Of a stretch of 64,000 nt of DNA, positions 1-8,322 are shown piece by piece (positions within the stretch are counted from its first letter, which is position 1; every line of letters begins with the position of its first letter). The DNA is from JAUASW01 sp036880965 (GTDB taxonomy: Bacteria > Pseudomonadota > Gammaproteobacteria > Burkholderiales > Burkholderiaceae_C), in assembly GCF_036880965.1 (NCBI RefSeq), contig NZ_JBAJMV010000003.1, forward strand, positions 124,001 to 188,000. The letters run 5' to 3'. The notes under the pieces are model-generated. The model ran no database searches, was not told the origin of the DNA, and saw only the letters and a program-made list of their open reading frames with translations. Position numbers and translations under genes: made by a program.

Positions 1-1
1 C

Positions 2-1021
2 TTGGGCCCCGCGCTCGAACAGCCGCCGCTCGCCAGTGAGGGTCGCTGGCCCTTGCGTCCGCAGAACAGCTGGCATGAGGTGGTGGGCATGCTCGGCGAG
101 GTGCGCGGCGGCCGCGACAAGCAGGGCAAGCTCGACAGCCGCCATCACATGCATGCGGGCCTCGACATCCGCGGCGACGTGGGTGAAGCCGTGGTGACGA
201 TTGCCGACGGCAAGGTTCTGAGCCCGGCAGCCGCCTACGGCTTTGGGCGGCTGGGTGAAGGCCTGGCCATCGGGCCCCTGATGTACATCCACGTGAAGAT
301 CGGCCGCGACAAGGCCGGCAAGCCGGTGGACCCGCGCCGCATGCAGATGCTGCGCAATGCTGCCGGCAAGGTCGAGCGCGTGCGCGTGGCCCGTGGCACC
401 CGCTACAACGCCGGCGAGGTGATCGGCTCGATCAATCCCATGGCCCATGTGCACCTGGCCCTGGGGGCACCGGGTTTCCTGCGCGACCCGCTGGCCCTGG
501 GCTTCAAGGGCTTTGTCGACGAGGTGCAGCCGCGCATCGATTCCATCGAGCTGTTCGATGCCGCAGGCAAGCGCCTGGCCAGGCGCGACAGGGCGGGTGT
601 TCTGGTCGTGCCAAGGGCGCCCCTGCAGATCGTGGTCGATGCCTGGGACCAGGTGAACGACAACCTGGAGCGCCGCCGCCTGGGCGTGCGCACGCTCGCC
701 TGGCAGCTCGTGAAGGACGACGGCAGCCCGGCGACAGGCTTCGAGAACGGCTGGCGCGAAACGCTCAATTTCGAGGCCCTGCCGGTAGACGACGAGCTGG
801 GCGTGAAGCTGGCGTATGCGCCCAGCAGCGGCATCACGGTGCATGGCGCCCGGGCCACGCAGTTCCGCTACCAGCTGGCGAATGAACTGCGCAGCGGCCG
901 CGCCACGCCGGGCCACTGGGACCCCGGCTCGCTGCCTGCGGGCAAGTACCTTCTGCAGGTGCGGGTGCAGGACGCCAGCGGCAATGCCGCGCTGCGCGAG
1001 CTGCAGCTCCTGCTGCCGTAG
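2..1021 (+). CDS. M23-family (LytM-like) metallopeptidase, 5'-partial
   Basis: The reading frame is open from the window edge, so the true start and probably a signal peptide lie upstream; the TTG at position 2 is only the first possible start inside the window. The zinc ligands of the M23/LytM fold are visible as an HAGLD motif (His51, Asp55 from position 2) and an HVH motif (His149, His151). The region after about residue 175 looks like a beta-rich, Ig-like C-terminal domain. M23 enzymes cut peptidoglycan cross-links outside the cytoplasm, or serve as inactive activators of amidases. Both zinc motifs are present here, so activity is plausible. The insertion between the two motifs is longer than in minimal LytM domains. 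The gene is convergent with the small phosphate-binding-like gene and separated from it by a hairpin. Substrate unknown. Confidence 0.8.
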   Translation: MGPALEQPPLASEGRWPLRPQNSWHEVVGMLGEVRGGRDKQGKLDSRHHMHAGLDIRGDVGEAVVTIADGKVLSPAAAYGFGRLGEGLAIGPLMYIHVKIGRDKAGKPVDPRRMQMLRNAAGKVERVRVARGTRYNAGEVIGSINPMAHVHLALGAPGFLRDPLALGFKGFVDEVQPRIDSIELFDAAGKRLARRDRAGVLVVPRAPLQIVVDAWDQVNDNLERRRLGVRTLAWQLVKDDGSPATGFENGWRETLNFEALPVDDELGVKLAYAPSSGITVHGARATQFRYQLANELRSGRATPGHWDPGSLPAGKYLLQVRVQDASGNAALRELQLLLP

Positions 1022-1025
1022 CGGC

Positions 1026-1048
1026 CGTTCAGCGCCTGGGGCTGAACG
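1026..1048. terminator. Inverted repeat between convergent genes
   Basis: CGTTCAGC at 1026-1033 pairs perfectly with GCTGAACG at 1041-1048 around a 7-nt loop. It lies in the 33-nt gap between two convergent stop codons and could work on both strands. No T-run follows, so it is a hairpin that may end or stabilise transcripts rather than a classical intrinsic terminator. Confidence 0.45.
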
Positions 1049-1054
1049 CCCTCG

Positions 1055-1480
1055 TCAGTCCAGCACCAGCACCACCTTGACCGTGGCGTCGACAGCGGAT
1101 TTCTCGATGTAGCCAATCGCATCAGGATTGGCTGCCACGTGCTTCTTGACATCGGCGGCGCTGGTCAGCTCCTTGGGTGGCGTGGCCTTGCCAGAGAAGG
1201 TCAGGCGCGACCAGGCCGCCTTGACCTGGGCCGAGCTCTTGCCGGCGGCCTTGCTGTAGAACTGCTCGCGGCTGGTGCTGGCCTCCGGCAGGTCTGCAGC
1301 CTGGGCTGCGGCACCACTGGGCAGCACATTGGTGCGCCCCATGAAGATGGCGGCGGCCTGGTCAGCCGTCAACGAAGTCAGGGCACTTTTCGGGTTGACG
1401 ATCACCGCTACCTGCGCAGCGGCAAGCAGGGGCAGCATCAGCAGCAGGGTCAGGCTGGCAGCACGGATTGGCGTGGTCAT
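1055..1480 (-). CDS. Small phosphate-ABC substrate-binding-like (PBP-like) periplasmic protein
   Basis: The protein of 141 residues has a signal peptide (MTTPIRAASLTLLLMLPLLA...) followed by a single PstS-like lobe. The family signature is the stretch LTADQAAAIFMGR followed by a polar loop and an YIEKSAVD segment near the C-terminus. Full PstS proteins are about twice this length, so only one half of the two-lobe binding fold is present. The ATG at 1480 is chosen because GGAG sits just upstream; an earlier ATG-like start at 1510 would overlap the porin gene. It lies 13 nt behind the porin gene and is very likely co-transcribed with it. Such half-size proteins are often found next to a porin and signalling genes. 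Its ligand is unknown and no ABC permease is nearby. Confidence 0.75.
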   Translation of the reverse strand: MTTPIRAASLTLLLMLPLLAAAQVAVIVNPKSALTSLTADQAAAIFMGRTNVLPSGAAAQAADLPEASTSREQFYSKAAGKSSAQVKAAWSRLTFSGKATPPKELTSAADVKKHVAANPDAIGYIEKSAVDATVKVVLVLD

Positions 1481-1493
1481 GATGGGCTCCGGT

Positions 1494-2630
1494 TCAGAAG
1501 ACAAAGTCATAGCTGGCGCTCAGCAGCCGTGCGCTGCCGGCAAACGGGCTGCTGCCGCGATCACTGATGCGGTCGTATTGCAGCTTGAGTGCCCCGCCCT
1601 TGTGCAGCTCATAGCGCAAGGCCAGCAGGCTGCCGCGGTCAACGACGGGCACGTAGTCGGCCGGGTAAGGGGTGGTCTCGCGGTACTGGCTGGTGCCTGC
1701 GGTCAGCGTGTACGCGCCGATCCGGTAGCCCGCCGTCAGAAGGTAGAAGCTGGCCTTGTAGCCGAGCTCGGCACGGTCGCTGCGGCCGACTTCGCTGCGC
1801 AGCGTCCAGGCGCCGATATCGGCGTTGAAAGCCGCACCCAGGAAGCTCTGGTTCACGCGCGTCTTGCCTGACAGCGTGGCCAGCACGACGCCGGTGTTGT
1901 GGTCGGTCTGCTGAAACTGCGAGCGGGTGTAGCTCAGGCGGCCACTGAACCAGTCGCGGCTGAACTCCAGCACCAGGCCGGTGATGCCGCTCCACTTGAC
2001 GTCCATGGGGTCGTCGACAACCAGGCGCGAATAGGGATTCTTCTTGCTGTTCTCGCTGCCCGCCAAGGCCTCGGCCCGCAGCGTCCACTCGCCGACGTCA
2101 CGGCTCCAGGCGAGGCTGGCGCCGTTGTAGTTCACCACGTCCCAGCCGTAGACATCGGGGCTCGGGCGCACCGTGTTGTAGGCAAAGCCGATGTCCTGGA
2201 AATCGGAGTAGTAGTACAGCGGCAAGCGCTTGCGGCCCAGTTGAAGCGTCCAGTCGGGGCTGAGGCGCGCCGTGAGATAGGCCCATTCGAGGTTCAGGTG
2301 CTGCTCCTCCAGCGACCTGGCCGTCAGCTGCACCGTGGCGGAGAAGTTGGCATCGAATTTGGCCTGACCCTGCAGGCCCAGCCGGCTTTCCGGCTTCGCA
2401 CTGGTCGAAGGGGTGTACACGCCGCCATGCCCCCAGTCGGCGATGGCTCGCGTGCAGTAGCCCGTATAGGCGCTGGCCATGGCCGCGTTGCTCTCGCAAC
2501 TGCCGGAACTGCGCCCGAGCGCCAGCGTGCCGAAGCCGCTGAGGCTGAGATCCTGGGCGCAAGCGGCCGGCGCCGCCAGCGCGCCAAGCGCCAGGGCCAA
2601 CACGGCCGAAGAAGATCTGAAAGCTCGCAT
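1494..2630 (-). CDS. Outer-membrane porin-like beta-barrel protein
   Basis: The 378-residue product begins with a signal peptide ending at APAACAQ, then DLSLSGFGTLALGR, a typical first beta-strand of a porin. The rest alternates short amphipathic strands with polar loops and ends in SASYDFVF. The terminal aromatic Phe is the usual BAM-recognition signal of outer-membrane barrels. The ATG at 2630 is preceded by AGGAG at good spacing, so I prefer it over the non-ATG start at 2684. It leads a two-gene unit with the small PBP-like gene 13 nt downstream, suggesting a shared role in uptake or sensing of a small anion. The substrate cannot be read from the sequence. No trimeric general-porin motif such as PEFXG is evident. 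Confidence 0.75.
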   Translation of the reverse strand: MRAFRSSSAVLALALGALAAPAACAQDLSLSGFGTLALGRSSGSCESNAAMASAYTGYCTRAIADWGHGGVYTPSTSAKPESRLGLQGQAKFDANFSATVQLTARSLEEQHLNLEWAYLTARLSPDWTLQLGRKRLPLYYYSDFQDIGFAYNTVRPSPDVYGWDVVNYNGASLAWSRDVGEWTLRAEALAGSENSKKNPYSRLVVDDPMDVKWSGITGLVLEFSRDWFSGRLSYTRSQFQQTDHNTGVVLATLSGKTRVNQSFLGAAFNADIGAWTLRSEVGRSDRAELGYKASFYLLTAGYRIGAYTLTAGTSQYRETTPYPADYVPVVDRGSLLALRYELHKGGALKLQYDRISDRGSSPFAGSARLLSASYDFVF

Positions 2631-2802
2631 CCGAAACTCCTGGTGGAAGCACTCCAATTCCCCGGCAGGCTTCTGTCGGGCCATGAGGCTTTATAGGCCG
2701 TCGAAGCCGCAGCAAGGCTTGATTTCGCGCAAATCACGCCACCCCGGCACCCTCAGCCTGCTGGTGGTTGGTTGAATGCAACGCCAGCACCAGATGCCGG
2801 GC

Positions 2803-5313
2803 TCAGGCCGCCGCCGACTGCTTGGGCCGCGCCGCGGCCTCCAGCCAGGCCGTCGCGTTCGCAGCATTCATCGGCCGCGAGAACATATAGCCCTGGCCGT
2901 AGCCACAGTGCAGCTTGTGCAGTGCCTCGCACTGCGCCGGCTCTTCAACACCCTCGGCCACGACGATCATGCCCATGCTGTCAGCGAGCGAAATCACCGT
3001 GTTGACCAGCGCGCCGAGCTCCTGGCGCCGGCACAGGTCGGTGATGAAGGAACGGTCGATCTTCAAGACGTCAAACGGCAGCTCGCTCAGATAGCTGAGC
3101 GACGAATAGCCGGTGCCGAAGTCGTCCATGCAAAGCAGGAAGCCCTGCTCCTTGAGCCGCGGCAGCAGGCCGAAGGCCACGTCCTGGTTGGCGATCACCG
3201 AGCTCTCGGTCACTTCGATACGGATGTCGCCAACCAGCAACCCCAGCTGCGAGCGCAGGTCGGTGAAGCGCTCGACCAGGCCGGCATCGCGCAACTGCAC
3301 GCCCGAGACATTGACGCTGACATACCAGCCCTCCTGCCACTGGCCGGCGCGGCGCCAGGCCGCGACCTGGCGCATGGTGCCCTCCATGACCTGCAGGCCG
3401 ATCTCGTTGATCAGGCCGTTCTCCTCGGCCACCGGGATGAACTCGCCGGGGCCAATGAAGCCCCGTTGCGCATGCTCCCAGCGCACCAGTGCTTCGAAGC
3501 CGGCGTGGGTCTGGCCGTCCAGCCGCACGATGGGCTGGAAGAAGGGCTTGAACTCGCCGCGCTCGATGGCCTGGCGCATGTCCGACTCGATGCGGAAACG
3601 GTTTTCGGCCGCCTGACGCATGGGCGGCTCGAAGATCTCGAAGCGCGCGCGGCCGCGCGTCTTGGCCAGGTGCAGGGCCAGATCGGCGTCCTTGATCACC
3701 TCCTCGGCGCTGTTGTACTGCTCGCCGATCACGACCATGCCGATGCTGGCCGAGACCCGCAGCGTGCGGCCGTCCAGCTGGATCGGCTCCTGCAGGCGGC
3801 GCAAGACATCGCTTCCCAGCAGCGCCAGCTCGATCTCACCGCAGGGCTGGTGCACGACGACAAAATACTCGTCGCCGCCAAAGCGGGTGATCGAGCCATG
3901 CTCGCCAAAGAGATCGGCCAGGCGCTTGGACAGCAGGCACAGGAGCTCGTCGCCCTTGGAGTGGCCCAGGGTGTCGTTGAGGATCTTGAAACGGTCCAGA
4001 TCGACGAAGAGGCCGCCGTGGCTCAATGCCGGCACGCTGCGGATCTGTTCGATGCTGCGCGTCAGGCAGGCGTCCAGCCACTTGCGGTTGGGCAGGCCGG
4101 TGACCGTGTCGTGATTGGCGTCGTATTCAAGCTGAACCCGCTGCGCTTCGCGGTCTCGCACATGGCGGCGCTGCACGGCCGTGACCCAGGCCAGTGCATG
4201 CACCAGGTTGCCGATGGCGAAGGCATGGCCGCCGAAGCCGCGCAAGGCGGTGTCGGGCAGCACGATGGTCAGCGACTGGATGGCACCGCCCAGCATGTTG
4301 GCGCCCAGGCCCGCAAGGAACCAGGGGTCCACAAGCTGACGCGCCCGCAGCCGGCGCACGAGCAGCGCGATCACCACGCCGGCCAGCAGCACCAGGGCCA
4401 TGGCCGCGCTGCGGTACAGGCCTTCGAACTTGTACGCCACGCCAAACATCAGGGCCACCACGGCCACCGGCGCGGCCAGCGCGAGGCGCTCGCGCCCGCG
4501 CAATTGCAGGGACTCCAGCGTGGCCAGGCCGATGCCCAGCGTGAGCAGGCTGACCGACAGGCCATGCAGCTCGGGAAACCATCGCGGTGCCGGCCAGAAG
4601 GCCCACCACTGCTGCGCCAGGCCGAAGTTCTGAACCGACCAGAACACGAGCGTCGCCACATAGAACGCATAGGCGAGCGACAGCCTCGCCTCGCCGAGCA
4701 CGCCCAGCTGCAGGCTCAGGAACGGGATCAAGAGCAGCATGCCCATGAAGCAGGCCAGCACCATCCAGTGCTGGCCGGTCTTGCGCTGCAGCTCCTCGCG
4801 CGGCACCAGCTCGATCCAGGAGCGCACTGCCTTGGCATCCTGGATGATCAGGAGCATGGGCGAATCGGCCGCGCGGGCGTCCAGACCGTGATGGGGCCAG
4901 GGGCTCAGGAGGCTGCCGGCCGGGTTGGCCTGCGTGCGCCCGCCCATGCGCAAGCGGGCACAGCCACTGGACTCGCGATAGGCCAGGCCGAACAGCTCGA
5001 CGATGGGGTCTTCGTCGACCACCAGGGTGTCGGCGGCCACCGGACCTTCGAGCCGGAAGAGCTGCGCCGTGCGGCCGGACAGCAGCTGTGCAGGGGCCGA
5101 TCCTGGGCACCAGGCCGCGGCCGATAGCGACTGCAAGAGCGCCTCGTTCAGCCGTTGCTCACGCCCCGCTTCATCCGGCCAGGACGAAAGCTTTTTCAAC
5201 TCGGCAGCCGCCGAGCCATCGCACAGCAGGCAGCCCAGGAGCATGAGCAGCCACAGCCAGGCCGGCCCGGTCCGGGAGGAAAGGTCGATTCGATGCCGGG
5301 TACTGCTGGTCAT
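2803..5313 (-). CDS. 7TM-sensor GGDEF-EAL c-di-GMP protein
   Basis: The 836-residue protein has a signal-like hydrophobic N-terminus, an extracytoplasmic region (about 40-180), a block of hydrophobic helices (about 183-380) resembling the 7TMR-DISM arrangement, then GGDEF and EAL domains. The GGDEF motif reads GGDEY at 479-483 (Tyr for Phe). The allosteric RxxD I-site is missing (GEHG in its place). The EAL domain looks catalytically complete: EAL at 607-609, a DDFGTGYSS loop and EGVEE near the end. It probably hydrolyses c-di-GMP, with the GGDEF half either weakly active or binding GTP as a regulator; that division is inferred. The start at 5313 has AGGA upstream and lies 24 nt after the radical SAM gene, so the two are probably one operon. 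The ligand of the N-terminal sensor is unknown. Confidence 0.9.
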   Translation of the reverse strand: MTSSTRHRIDLSSRTGPAWLWLLMLLGCLLCDGSAAAELKKLSSWPDEAGREQRLNEALLQSLSAAAWCPGSAPAQLLSGRTAQLFRLEGPVAADTLVVDEDPIVELFGLAYRESSGCARLRMGGRTQANPAGSLLSPWPHHGLDARAADSPMLLIIQDAKAVRSWIELVPREELQRKTGQHWMVLACFMGMLLLIPFLSLQLGVLGEARLSLAYAFYVATLVFWSVQNFGLAQQWWAFWPAPRWFPELHGLSVSLLTLGIGLATLESLQLRGRERLALAAPVAVVALMFGVAYKFEGLYRSAAMALVLLAGVVIALLVRRLRARQLVDPWFLAGLGANMLGGAIQSLTIVLPDTALRGFGGHAFAIGNLVHALAWVTAVQRRHVRDREAQRVQLEYDANHDTVTGLPNRKWLDACLTRSIEQIRSVPALSHGGLFVDLDRFKILNDTLGHSKGDELLCLLSKRLADLFGEHGSITRFGGDEYFVVVHQPCGEIELALLGSDVLRRLQEPIQLDGRTLRVSASIGMVVIGEQYNSAEEVIKDADLALHLAKTRGRARFEIFEPPMRQAAENRFRIESDMRQAIERGEFKPFFQPIVRLDGQTHAGFEALVRWEHAQRGFIGPGEFIPVAEENGLINEIGLQVMEGTMRQVAAWRRAGQWQEGWYVSVNVSGVQLRDAGLVERFTDLRSQLGLLVGDIRIEVTESSVIANQDVAFGLLPRLKEQGFLLCMDDFGTGYSSLSYLSELPFDVLKIDRSFITDLCRRQELGALVNTVISLADSMGMIVVAEGVEEPAQCEALHKLHCGYGQGYMFSRPMNAANATAWLEAAARPKQSAAA

Positions 5314-5337
5314 CGCGATCCTGTTGGCTGTGCTGGC

Positions 5338-6906
5338 CTACCCTCGGATCATCGCAGGCAAGCGCTGCCGCTCGATCAGGATTTGCACCGGCATCTCGGT
5401 GCTGACGGACGAGCCCAGGTCGGCCTGCATGTCGGCATGCAGCTCTCCCTGGGCATCGGTGACACGGGTGGGTTCAAAGAAGGCCTGGTAGCGCGCCTCC
5501 AGCGGGATGCGCGGCTGGTACAGCGTGCCCAGCGGCTCGCTCGGCCCGTAGTGGGTGCGCCGGGCGGCCCCGGCGCCCAGGTGCGCCTCACGCGATGCGG
5601 TCGAGAAGCGCGGCAGCAGGCAGGCCAGGTCGGGGCTCAGCGCCGACAGCAGCGCCCGTGCCGGCAGCGTGCCGCGATAGCGACGCCACAGGCCCCAGGC
5701 ATGGCGGCGCGCGCGGGTGGTGTCAATCATGCAGAAGTCCATCTCCGCCAGCAGCTGGCAGACCTCGTCTACCGGGTCGAGGCATTCAGTCAGCAGCGAG
5801 CGGCCATCCATGTCGCGCAGCTTGAGGTGGGGCAGCAGCGCATGCTCGGCCACCAGGCGCCTGAACATCGGCGTGCCCAGCAGCGGAATCGCCAGGCTGA
5901 TGAAGCTCGGCAGCGTCAAGGCCGGATTGGACGCGATGGCCTCGACCTCGGACCGCATCGCCGCCACCCGCCGCTCGCGGGGGTCGAAGATCAGGCCGTA
6001 ATGAAAGGTCATGCCGGCGGACAGGCAACGCTCGATCCGCTGCGCGCCGGGCAATTGCAGGTTCTGCTTCTTTTGATAATGCCTCAACTGCGCGTCATCC
6101 ATTGACTCGACGCCACTGAAGAAGCCGATGCAGCCGCTGCGCCGCGCCCGCTGCAGCCAATCGTCCTTGGCAAAGAAGTCCGAGGTCACGAGCGCTGCCC
6201 AGCCCTTGATGTGGCCAGCATCGACAAACTCCCGCAGCAGCTCCATGCGCGCCTCCACGTCGCACCTCGCGCCACCGAAGAAGTTCTGGTCCAGGAACAT
6301 CACGCATTGCTTGCCCTGCAGCTGCTCCAGTTGCGCCCTCACCTGGGCCAGGGCCAGCGACTGGTAGGGCCGGCCCTCGGCCGTCATCGAGCAGAAGCTG
6401 CAGGCGAAGTTGCAGTTGCGGCTGGCCTCGGCATAGCCGACCGGATGCCAGCGGGGGCCGAGGTCCAGGCGCGGCGTCACCGCGGCCGCGCGCATCTCGG
6501 GCCCATACATGCCGGCCACCATTTCGGCCAGCGACTCGACGTCGCCACTCAGCACGATGTCGAAGTAGCGCGCGCAGAGCTGGGGCAGCACGCGCGCCAG
6601 CGGCCCGCCAGCCACCACGACCACGCCCGGGTTCAAGCTTTTGGCATAGGCGCAGAGCTGCTTCATGCGGTCGAGTGCGCTGTTGAGGCCGGTGAGCACA
6701 AGCAGCTGCGCCCAGGCCAGGCGCTTGAGCTCGTCCAGCGGCCCCTGGCGGAACTCGCAATGCACCTGCAGCTCGCAGCACTCCCGGGCAAAGGCGCCGG
6801 CCAGCGCCAGCGGTGCAATGGACTGCGGCACGAAGAGCGGATTGCCTCGCGCACCGCGGTTGTTGTCGGAGTAGCAGTTGACGATCAGGACTCTGAGCTT
6901 GCGCAT
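5338..6906 (-). CDS. B12-binding-type radical SAM enzyme
   Basis: The 522-residue protein carries an N-terminal Rossmann-like cobalamin-binding-type domain (about 1-135, with VVVVAGGPLARVLPQL and LSGDVESLAEMV). The radical SAM cluster motif is CxxxCxxC (Cys165, Cys169, Cys172 in CNFACSFC). Class-B radical SAM enzymes of this layout (BchE, HpnP and relatives) methylate or rearrange unactivated carbons in lipids, tetrapyrroles or antibiotics. No DxHxxG cobalamin-ligand motif is seen, which is common in the class. Its start lies inside the end of the upstream patatin gene (22-nt overlap), indicating translational coupling. A lipid-derived substrate would fit the neighbour, but this is inference. 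The C-terminal 120 residues match no domain I recognise. Confidence 0.85.
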   Translation of the reverse strand: MRKLRVLIVNCYSDNNRGARGNPLFVPQSIAPLALAGAFARECCELQVHCEFRQGPLDELKRLAWAQLLVLTGLNSALDRMKQLCAYAKSLNPGVVVVAGGPLARVLPQLCARYFDIVLSGDVESLAEMVAGMYGPEMRAAAVTPRLDLGPRWHPVGYAEASRNCNFACSFCSMTAEGRPYQSLALAQVRAQLEQLQGKQCVMFLDQNFFGGARCDVEARMELLREFVDAGHIKGWAALVTSDFFAKDDWLQRARRSGCIGFFSGVESMDDAQLRHYQKKQNLQLPGAQRIERCLSAGMTFHYGLIFDPRERRVAAMRSEVEAIASNPALTLPSFISLAIPLLGTPMFRRLVAEHALLPHLKLRDMDGRSLLTECLDPVDEVCQLLAEMDFCMIDTTRARRHAWGLWRRYRGTLPARALLSALSPDLACLLPRFSTASREAHLGAGAARRTHYGPSEPLGTLYQPRIPLEARYQAFFEPTRVTDAQGELHADMQADLGSSVSTEMPVQILIERQRLPAMIRG

Positions 6907-8159
6907 TCGCGGCCTTGTGTCGTCACCGCGGGCTCGCGGCTCATGCTCGCCCAGGCCGCCTTGGCATCGGCAAAGCGTGCGTAGCCGATCTCGCAGCAGC
7001 GTTGCTCGTTCCAGCGGCCGTTGGCATCGAGCGAGAAGTAGCCGCCCGCACGGCGCACCGCCTGGTTCTGGCTGGCGCCGGAGATCCAGTTGTCGCAGAG
7101 CAGCTCGATCAGGCGCACGTCCTCATCGGCGGTGGCGGCGATGTCCATGTCCACCAGACGGCCGAACTCCTCGGGCGAGGCAAAGCCCTTGGGCGCCGCC
7201 CAATGCTGGCCCTCACGGCGCGGATGGATCAGGGGGCTGCAACGGATGATCGGCGATTCGCAAACCTGACCCGCCTGCCGCGGCACCTGCGCGCTGAGGG
7301 ACAGATGGGCCAGGTAGCTGTCGGCATCCGGCGGCTCGGCAATGATGGCGCGCGCCACCTTGCGCAGGTCCTTGCGCAGGCAGGGTCTGGGGGCCTTGAC
7401 CTTGAAGGACGGGTCGCAATCGGCGTCCCAATGCAGCAGCATGCAGTTGCCGGAGCCGAGCGAGAGCACGCCGATGGCATCGCGGGGCACGCCATTGGCA
7501 ATCGCCTCGCTGGCCGCGAGTTGCACCGGGTTGTTGAAGCCGGTCAGCGCGCCGTCCCAGAAGCCCGGTGAGTTGCTGCCTGCGGCGCTGGCCAGGCCGC
7601 CGAACCAGTTCAGCGGCGCATGCGTGGAGAGATTGATCGCATCGAGCAGGCTGATATGCCCGTCGTTGCGCGGAAAGTTGGCGGCCCCGCTGTCGCTGCG
7701 GCTGCGCAGCAGCTTGGCGCGGTCGAACTGGTAGTCGTAGCCGACGATCAGCAGCTCGGGCATGCCGCACTCATCGGCCAGCTCCGACATCTTCCTGGGC
7801 CCGTTCGTGCCCACCACCGAGGCCATGAAGTCGCGCTTGCTCTCCATGCTGAAGCGGCAGCCGATGTCGCCCATCGTGAGCACCGACAGCAGGCGCTCGT
7901 ACCAGGGCAGCTTGCAAAAAAAACGCTGCCGGTTCTGCTCGCTCTGGAACAGTCGGACGATCTGGCCGGGTGTCAGGTCGGCCACCAGCGCAGCGATCAC
8001 GAAGGAACCGCCCGAGGTGCCGGCCGCCAGCTGAAACTGCGAGAGCAGCTGGCGCCCCGGCATGTCGGGGCCGAACAGCTCCTGCAGTGCCCGCGCCTGT
8101 GCCAGGCAAAACGTGCCCCCGCCGTCCAGACTGAGGATGCGGTAGGGCTTGTACAGCAC
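6885..8159 (-). CDS. Patatin-like phospholipase (acyl hydrolase)
   Basis: The patatin hallmarks are in order: the oxyanion Gly-rich loop LSLDGGGTF (Gly13-15), the nucleophile elbow GTSGGS (Ser49) and the catalytic-dyad Asp in FWDGAL (Asp202). I choose a GTG start at 8159 because AAGGAG sits six bases upstream and the Gly-rich loop then begins near the N-terminus, as usual. The alternative ATG at 8213 would add a Cys-rich, non-protein-like leader and has no ribosome-binding site. With the GTG start the protein has 424 residues and no signal peptide, so it should be cytoplasmic. The Gly-rich loop lacks the usual DGGGxRG ending (TFCLAQ follows). It is the first gene of a tight run with a radical SAM gene and a GGDEF-EAL gene. 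Substrate is likely a membrane lipid; there is no sign of a cyclase for CBASS. Confidence 0.85.
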   Translation of the reverse strand: MLYKPYRILSLDGGGTFCLAQARALQELFGPDMPGRQLLSQFQLAAGTSGGSFVIAALVADLTPGQIVRLFQSEQNRQRFFCKLPWYERLLSVLTMGDIGCRFSMESKRDFMASVVGTNGPRKMSELADECGMPELLIVGYDYQFDRAKLLRSRSDSGAANFPRNDGHISLLDAINLSTHAPLNWFGGLASAAGSNSPGFWDGALTGFNNPVQLAASEAIANGVPRDAIGVLSLGSGNCMLLHWDADCDPSFKVKAPRPCLRKDLRKVARAIIAEPPDADSYLAHLSLSAQVPRQAGQVCESPIIRCSPLIHPRREGQHWAAPKGFASPEEFGRLVDMDIAATADEDVRLIELLCDNWISGASQNQAVRRAGGYFSLDANGRWNEQRCCEIGYARFADAKAAWASMSREPAVTTQGRECASSES

Positions 8160-8322
8160 GGCGGGCTCCTTCCCATGCTCCTTGCGGAGGCGGCAGCAGC
8201 AGCATGCGCACATGCACGGCGCACGACGCGCCGATTTACCTCCTTTCGGAGGCGGAGGTCAAGGCAATGCCGGCATCGGCCCGATCAACGTGGCGCGGCA
8301 GGCACGGCCTGACCCCATGCAG

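Noticed and set aside
2776..5127. Forward-strand open frame of 783 codons opposite the GGDEF-EAL gene
   Set aside because: Antisense to a complete GGDEF-EAL gene; composition is that of a reversed G+C-rich frame, rich in Gln, His, Arg and Ala.
6885..8159. Patatin as a CBASS effector (CapV)
   Set aside because: No nucleotidyltransferase, Cap2/Cap3 or other defence gene is adjacent; its coupled neighbours are a radical SAM enzyme and a c-di-GMP protein.
8238..8252. Hairpin containing a perfect Shine-Dalgarno-like AGGAGGT on the reverse strand between chitinase and patatin genes
   Set aside because: No start codon lies at a usable distance downstream, and the patatin gene has its own AAGGAG. 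I do not call it a ribosome-binding site or riboswitch.
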